7,916 nt of DNA from Candidatus Brocadiia bacterium (GTDB taxonomy: Bacteria > Planctomycetota > MHYJ01 > JACQXL01): contig JAGUXD010000048.1 in NCBI GenBank assembly GCA_020062035.1, forward strand, positions 1 through 7,916, given 5' to 3'. This document shows positions 5,880-7,916 of this stretch, in pieces. How positions within the stretch are numbered: the first letter of the stretch is position 1; the number at the start of each line of letters is the position of its first letter. The notes under the pieces were generated by a model. It was not told where the DNA came from. It did not search any database and saw only the letters and a program-made list of their open reading frames with translations. The position numbers were made by a program, and so were the translations under genes.

Positions 5880-5893
5880 GTCCCGTTAGGGAC
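5880..5893 (-). other. Small hairpin across the tpiA stop codon
   Basis: GTCCC (5880-5884) and GGGAC (5889-5893) pair around GTTA, and the tpiA TAA (5888-5886) lies in that loop. It lacks a following T run on the minus strand, so secG is probably still transcribed through it. It could shield the tpiA 3' end or reduce readthrough. Confidence 0.35.
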
Positions 5894-6653
5894 GGCTATT
5901 TTTGATGATATTTACAATTTTAGTGAATGAGTCAGCGGAAAGCGAGGCACCGCCTACTAATGCACCATTTATATCATTGCCTTCCATCAGTGATTGAATA
6001 TTATCCGCAGTTACGCTTCCACCGTAAATAATCGTCATTTCTCTGGCAACGATTTCATTGCTTAAATGCGTTAATAATTTTCGGATAAAAGAATGAACCT
6101 CCTGCGCCTGTTCTGGAGTAGCATTTTTACCTGTTCCGATTGCCCATACCGGCTCATAAGCAATAACAATCTGATTATATCTATCAGATGGAACCTCGTC
6201 AAGTCCTGCTTCTATTTGCTGACGAATAGTTTTTTCTGTAAGATTTTCCTGTCGTTGTTCTAATGTTTCACCAACGCAGAAAATACAAGATACCCCCCCT
6301 TGTAAAGAAGATTTCAATTTCTTATTAACCATATCATTATCTTCTTTGAATATCTGCCTGCGTTCAGAATGGCCGATAATTACATAATCACAGCCGATAT
6401 CTTTAAGCATTCCAACAGAAATCTCGCCGGTAAAAGCACCCTTTGGCTGGAAATATACATCCTGTGCGCCGAGCCGTATCTCCGAACCTCTCAATATATC
6501 CTTCACTGCTGAAAGATAGACAAAGGGCGGGCAAAGAACTACGCCCTCCTGTTGAGAAACTTTTAGATTATCCTTAAGCAAACCTGTCAAAGAAACCGCT
6601 TCCTGAAGCGTGGTATTCATCTTCCAGTTGCCGCCAACAATACTCTTGGGCAT
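5886..6653 (-). CDS. tpiA: Triosephosphate isomerase
   Basis: The enzyme interconverts dihydroxyacetone phosphate and glyceraldehyde 3-phosphate in glycolysis and gluconeogenesis. In the 255-residue form chosen here, the catalytic residues are all present: Asn9 and Lys11 in GGNWKMN, His95 in IIGHSERR, and Glu167 in AYEPVWAIGTGK. The phosphate-binding loops are loop 6 (after Glu167), YGGSV (210-214) and GALVGGASL (230-238). The start was set at ATG 6653 because AGGAG lies eight bases upstream. An in-frame TTG at 6671 would add six residues and would place that ribosome binding site inside the coding sequence. It is the first gene of the minus-strand cluster, with a strong promoter just upstream, and secG follows after 49 bases. 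Confidence 0.96.
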   Translation of the reverse strand: MPKSIVGGNWKMNTTLQEAVSLTGLLKDNLKVSQQEGVVLCPPFVYLSAVKDILRGSEIRLGAQDVYFQPKGAFTGEISVGMLKDIGCDYVIIGHSERRQIFKEDNDMVNKKLKSSLQGGVSCIFCVGETLEQRQENLTEKTIRQQIEAGLDEVPSDRYNQIVIAYEPVWAIGTGKNATPEQAQEVHSFIRKLLTHLSNEIVAREMTIIYGGSVTADNIQSLMEGNDINGALVGGASLSADSFTKIVNIIKNSRP

Positions 6654-6661
6654 ACTTATTT

Positions 6662-6666
6662 CTCCT
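6662..6666 (-). promoter_or_regulatory. Ribosome binding site of tpiA
   Basis: AGGAG on the minus strand lies eight bases before ATG 6653-6651. It decides in favour of this start over the upstream in-frame TTG at 6671, and the resulting protein begins MPKSIVGGNWKMN as expected for the family. Confidence 0.75.
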
Positions 6667-6680
6667 ATCAATATAGTGAA

Positions 6681-6708
6681 ATTATATCCTTCTTATTGTT
6701 GAAGTCAA
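6681..6708 (-). promoter_or_regulatory. Sigma70-type promoter of the tpiA-to-coaC cluster
   Basis: Read on the minus strand, TTGACT (6708-6703) and TATAAT (6686-6681) are separated by 16 bp and match the consensus at 5 of 6 and 6 of 6 positions. A start site near 6674 would give a leader of about 20 bases containing the AGGAG. It is the best promoter-like sequence in the window and could drive all seven downstream genes. Confidence 0.75.
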
Positions 6709-6744
6709 ATAAAATCATATAAATTCTTTTCTTATATTTATTTC

Positions 6745-6772
6745 TTGACCTTCCGGCACTTATTCTGATAAT
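6745..6772 (+). promoter_or_regulatory. Candidate sigma70-type promoter of panB
   Basis: TTGACC (6745-6750) and GATAAT (6767-6772) are 16 bp apart, with 5 of 6 consensus matches in each box. It is back to back with the tpiA promoter, with 36 bp between the two -35 boxes, so a shared regulator is possible. Transcription would start near 6779 and leave a leader of roughly 110 bases. Confidence 0.55.
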
Positions 6773-6796
6773 AAATGTAACTATTCAGCACCCTTG

Positions 6797-6839
6797 TTCC
6801 CGGAAGTTTCCCGAATGCTTTCCGGAAACGGGGCGGGAA
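6797..6839 (+). promoter_or_regulatory. Palindrome cluster in the panB leader
   Basis: The leader has TTCCCG (6797-6802) matching CGGGAA (6834-6839) and, inside, GTTTCC (6806-6811) matching GGAAAC (6824-6829), giving a two-part hairpin. An alternative pairing is CCGGAA (6800-6805) with TTCCGG (6820-6825), incompatible with both. No T run follows, and the ribosome binding site AAAGGA, eight bases before the panB ATG, lies outside the structure. It may be a protein-binding site, a leader switch or a copy of a palindromic repeat; I could not match it to a known riboswitch. Confidence 0.45.
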
Positions 6840-6889
6840 TGATACTTTGAGAACAACCTGAGTTTATAATTATAGAAAGGATGTAAACT

Positions 6890-7750
6890 ATGCCAGAACT
6901 TAAGCGAATAAGTATCCCTTATCTTTATGAGTTAAAAAAAAGGGGGGAACCTATCTCCTGGCTTACTGCTTATGATTATCCTTTAGCATACCTTGTTGAC
7001 CAGGCAGGTATTGAAATGATTTTAGTAGGTGATTCTGCCAGTATGGTGGTCTACGGTAATTCTTCTACTTTACCAATCACAATGGACACCCTGATTGAAC
7101 ACTGTCAGGCGGTTCGCAGAGGCGCACCAAATTCCTTTGTAATTGGCGATATGCCTTTTCTTTCTTATCAAGTCTCTGTTTCAGAAGCGGTTTATAATGC
7201 GGGTCGGTTTCTGAAAGAAGGCAACTGCGATGCTGTAAAATTAGAAGGCGGTGTCCGCGTTGCTGAAACAATTAAAGCAATTGTCAATGCCGGCATCCCG
7301 GTTGTGGGTCATATCGGCTTAACTCCGCAATCAAGTTCAATGCTTGGCGGGTTTAAGGTTCAGGGTAAAGATGTTGAAAGCGCTATTTCTCTTATTGAAG
7401 ACGCTAATGCATTAGAAAAAGCCGGCACCTTTGGTACCTTATTAGAATGCGTCCCTACCAAAATCACTTCTATTATCAGAAAGACCGTCTCTAACTTAGT
7501 ATTCGGAATAGGTGCTGGAGATGATTGCGATGGACAACTTCTGATTATTCACGATATCTTAGGGCTTTATCAATGTTTCACGCCCAAATTTGTTAAGCAA
7601 TATGTTAATATTTCGGCGATTATTTCTGATGCCCTGAAAAACTACCGTAATGATGTAAAAAATCGCCAATTCCCTCAACCAGAACATTCTTTCACAATAC
7701 CATCAAGCGAATTACAAAAAGTCAAAACTTACTTGTCTAAAACAACATAG
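6890..7750 (+). CDS. panB: 3-methyl-2-oxobutanoate hydroxymethyltransferase
   Basis: PanB transfers a hydroxymethyl group from 5,10-methylene-THF to 2-oxoisovalerate, giving ketopantoate, the first committed step to pantothenate and CoA. The barrel carries LTAYDYPLA (25-33), Asp48 in VGDSASMV and Asp87 in IGDMPF, the two metal-binding aspartates. It also has Lys117 and Glu119 in KLEGG, GHIGLTPQSS (140-149), the catalytic-type Glu186 in LLECVP, and GIGAGDDCDGQ, all in the normal order. At 286 residues it is slightly longer than E. coli PanB (264), the extra being the C-terminal tail. The ATG follows AAAGGA at eight bases. It is a single gene divergent from tpiA; panC and panD are not in the window. 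Functionally it links to coaC in the same pathway and to metF by the shared folate. Confidence 0.95.
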   Translation: MPELKRISIPYLYELKKRGEPISWLTAYDYPLAYLVDQAGIEMILVGDSASMVVYGNSSTLPITMDTLIEHCQAVRRGAPNSFVIGDMPFLSYQVSVSEAVYNAGRFLKEGNCDAVKLEGGVRVAETIKAIVNAGIPVVGHIGLTPQSSSMLGGFKVQGKDVESAISLIEDANALEKAGTFGTLLECVPTKITSIIRKTVSNLVFGIGAGDDCDGQLLIIHDILGLYQCFTPKFVKQYVNISAIISDALKNYRNDVKNRQFPQPEHSFTIPSSELQKVKTYLSKTT

Positions 7751-7827
7751 AACACAAGCTAACGCTACAGGCTATTTGCTATCATCTAATTAGGGCATAC
7801 TGAAAAACTCCAAATATTTCTATAACA

Positions 7828-7887
7828 GGCTGTCTAAAAAGTTACAGATATTTTGATATGACAGCCATAAAATAGTCAAAATATCTG
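7828..7887. repeat. Overlapping inverted repeats, possible insertion-sequence end or palindromic repeat
   Basis: CAGATATTTTGA (7845-7856) and TCAAAATATCTG (7876-7887) are a perfect 12-bp inverted pair over 19 bases. GGCTGTC (7828-7834) and GACAGCC (7860-7866) form a second pair that crosses it, so both cannot fold at once. GGCTGTCTAAAAAG resembles the terminal repeats of some insertion sequences with GGCTGTC ends. No transposase is visible before the window closes. The 3' end of panB has no convincing terminator with a T run; this structure is 95-137 bases beyond its stop and could serve as one only weakly. Confidence 0.4.
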
Positions 7888-7916
7888 AAAGAACCATCTT
7901 TATACCCAAATTATAT

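Noticed and set aside
6797..6889. Possible TPP riboswitch suggested by CTTTGAGAACAACCTGAG in the panB leader
   Set aside because: Only short fragments resemble the TPP consensus, and the paired elements and order are missing. panB is also not a usual TPP target.
7077..7271. Minus-strand open frame of 64 codons within panB
   Set aside because: Antisense shadow of a clearly coding gene, without a ribosome binding site or motif.
1..7916. tRNA, rRNA or CRISPR content
   Set aside because: No cloverleaf, ribosomal RNA segment or regularly spaced direct repeat was seen in the gene-free stretches.

Overview
The window is an AT-rich stretch of bacterial chromosome (GC below half by eye) holding nine complete genes and possibly the last codons of a tenth. 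It is mostly housekeeping and I see no phage, CRISPR, toxin or defence gene. The gene complement suggests a Gram-negative, probably anaerobic or thermophile-related lineage: a MetF resembling those of acetogens, a PyrE of the Cys-containing 'thermophile' type, a SecG with a long Pro/Gln tail, and CoaC as a stand-alone protein. Planctomycetota or Omnitrophota-like bacteria are my best guess, but this is inference and no marker here fixes the phylum.

Left part (1-2351, + strand). A possible C-terminal gene end (1-45) is followed by more than 400 bases without a gene. That stretch holds an unusual nested inverted-repeat region (59-309) and a probable promoter with a 17-bp palindrome. Then come metF (483-1352) and, 6 bases later, an uncharacterised nucleotidyltransferase of the PF14907 type (1359-2351), probably co-transcribed.

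Centre (2386-6653, - strand). A tight seven-gene cluster reads tpiA, secG, pyrE, yicC, gmk, rpoZ, coaC from a very good sigma70-type promoter at 6681-6708. It mixes glycolysis, protein export, pyrimidine synthesis, an endoribonuclease-family protein, GMP phosphorylation, the RNA polymerase omega subunit and CoA synthesis. Several junctions overlap (yicC/gmk by 8 bases, rpoZ/coaC by 4), which implies translational coupling. The cluster converges on the nucleotidyltransferase gene with 34 bases between the stop codons.

Right part (6654-7916). A divergent regulatory region separates tpiA from panB (6890-7750, + strand), which has its own promoter and a palindrome-rich leader. PanB uses 5,10-methylene-THF, the same pool MetF draws on, and PanB and CoaC act in the same pantothenate/CoA pathway. 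The last 166 bases carry no gene but hold two overlapping inverted repeats resembling an insertion-sequence end or small palindromic repeat.

The most interesting material is non-coding: the 59-309 element, a set of related CCCGAA/TTCGGG hairpins at three places, a hairpin abutting the pyrE start codon, and the metF operator-like palindrome. None of this proves a new system.
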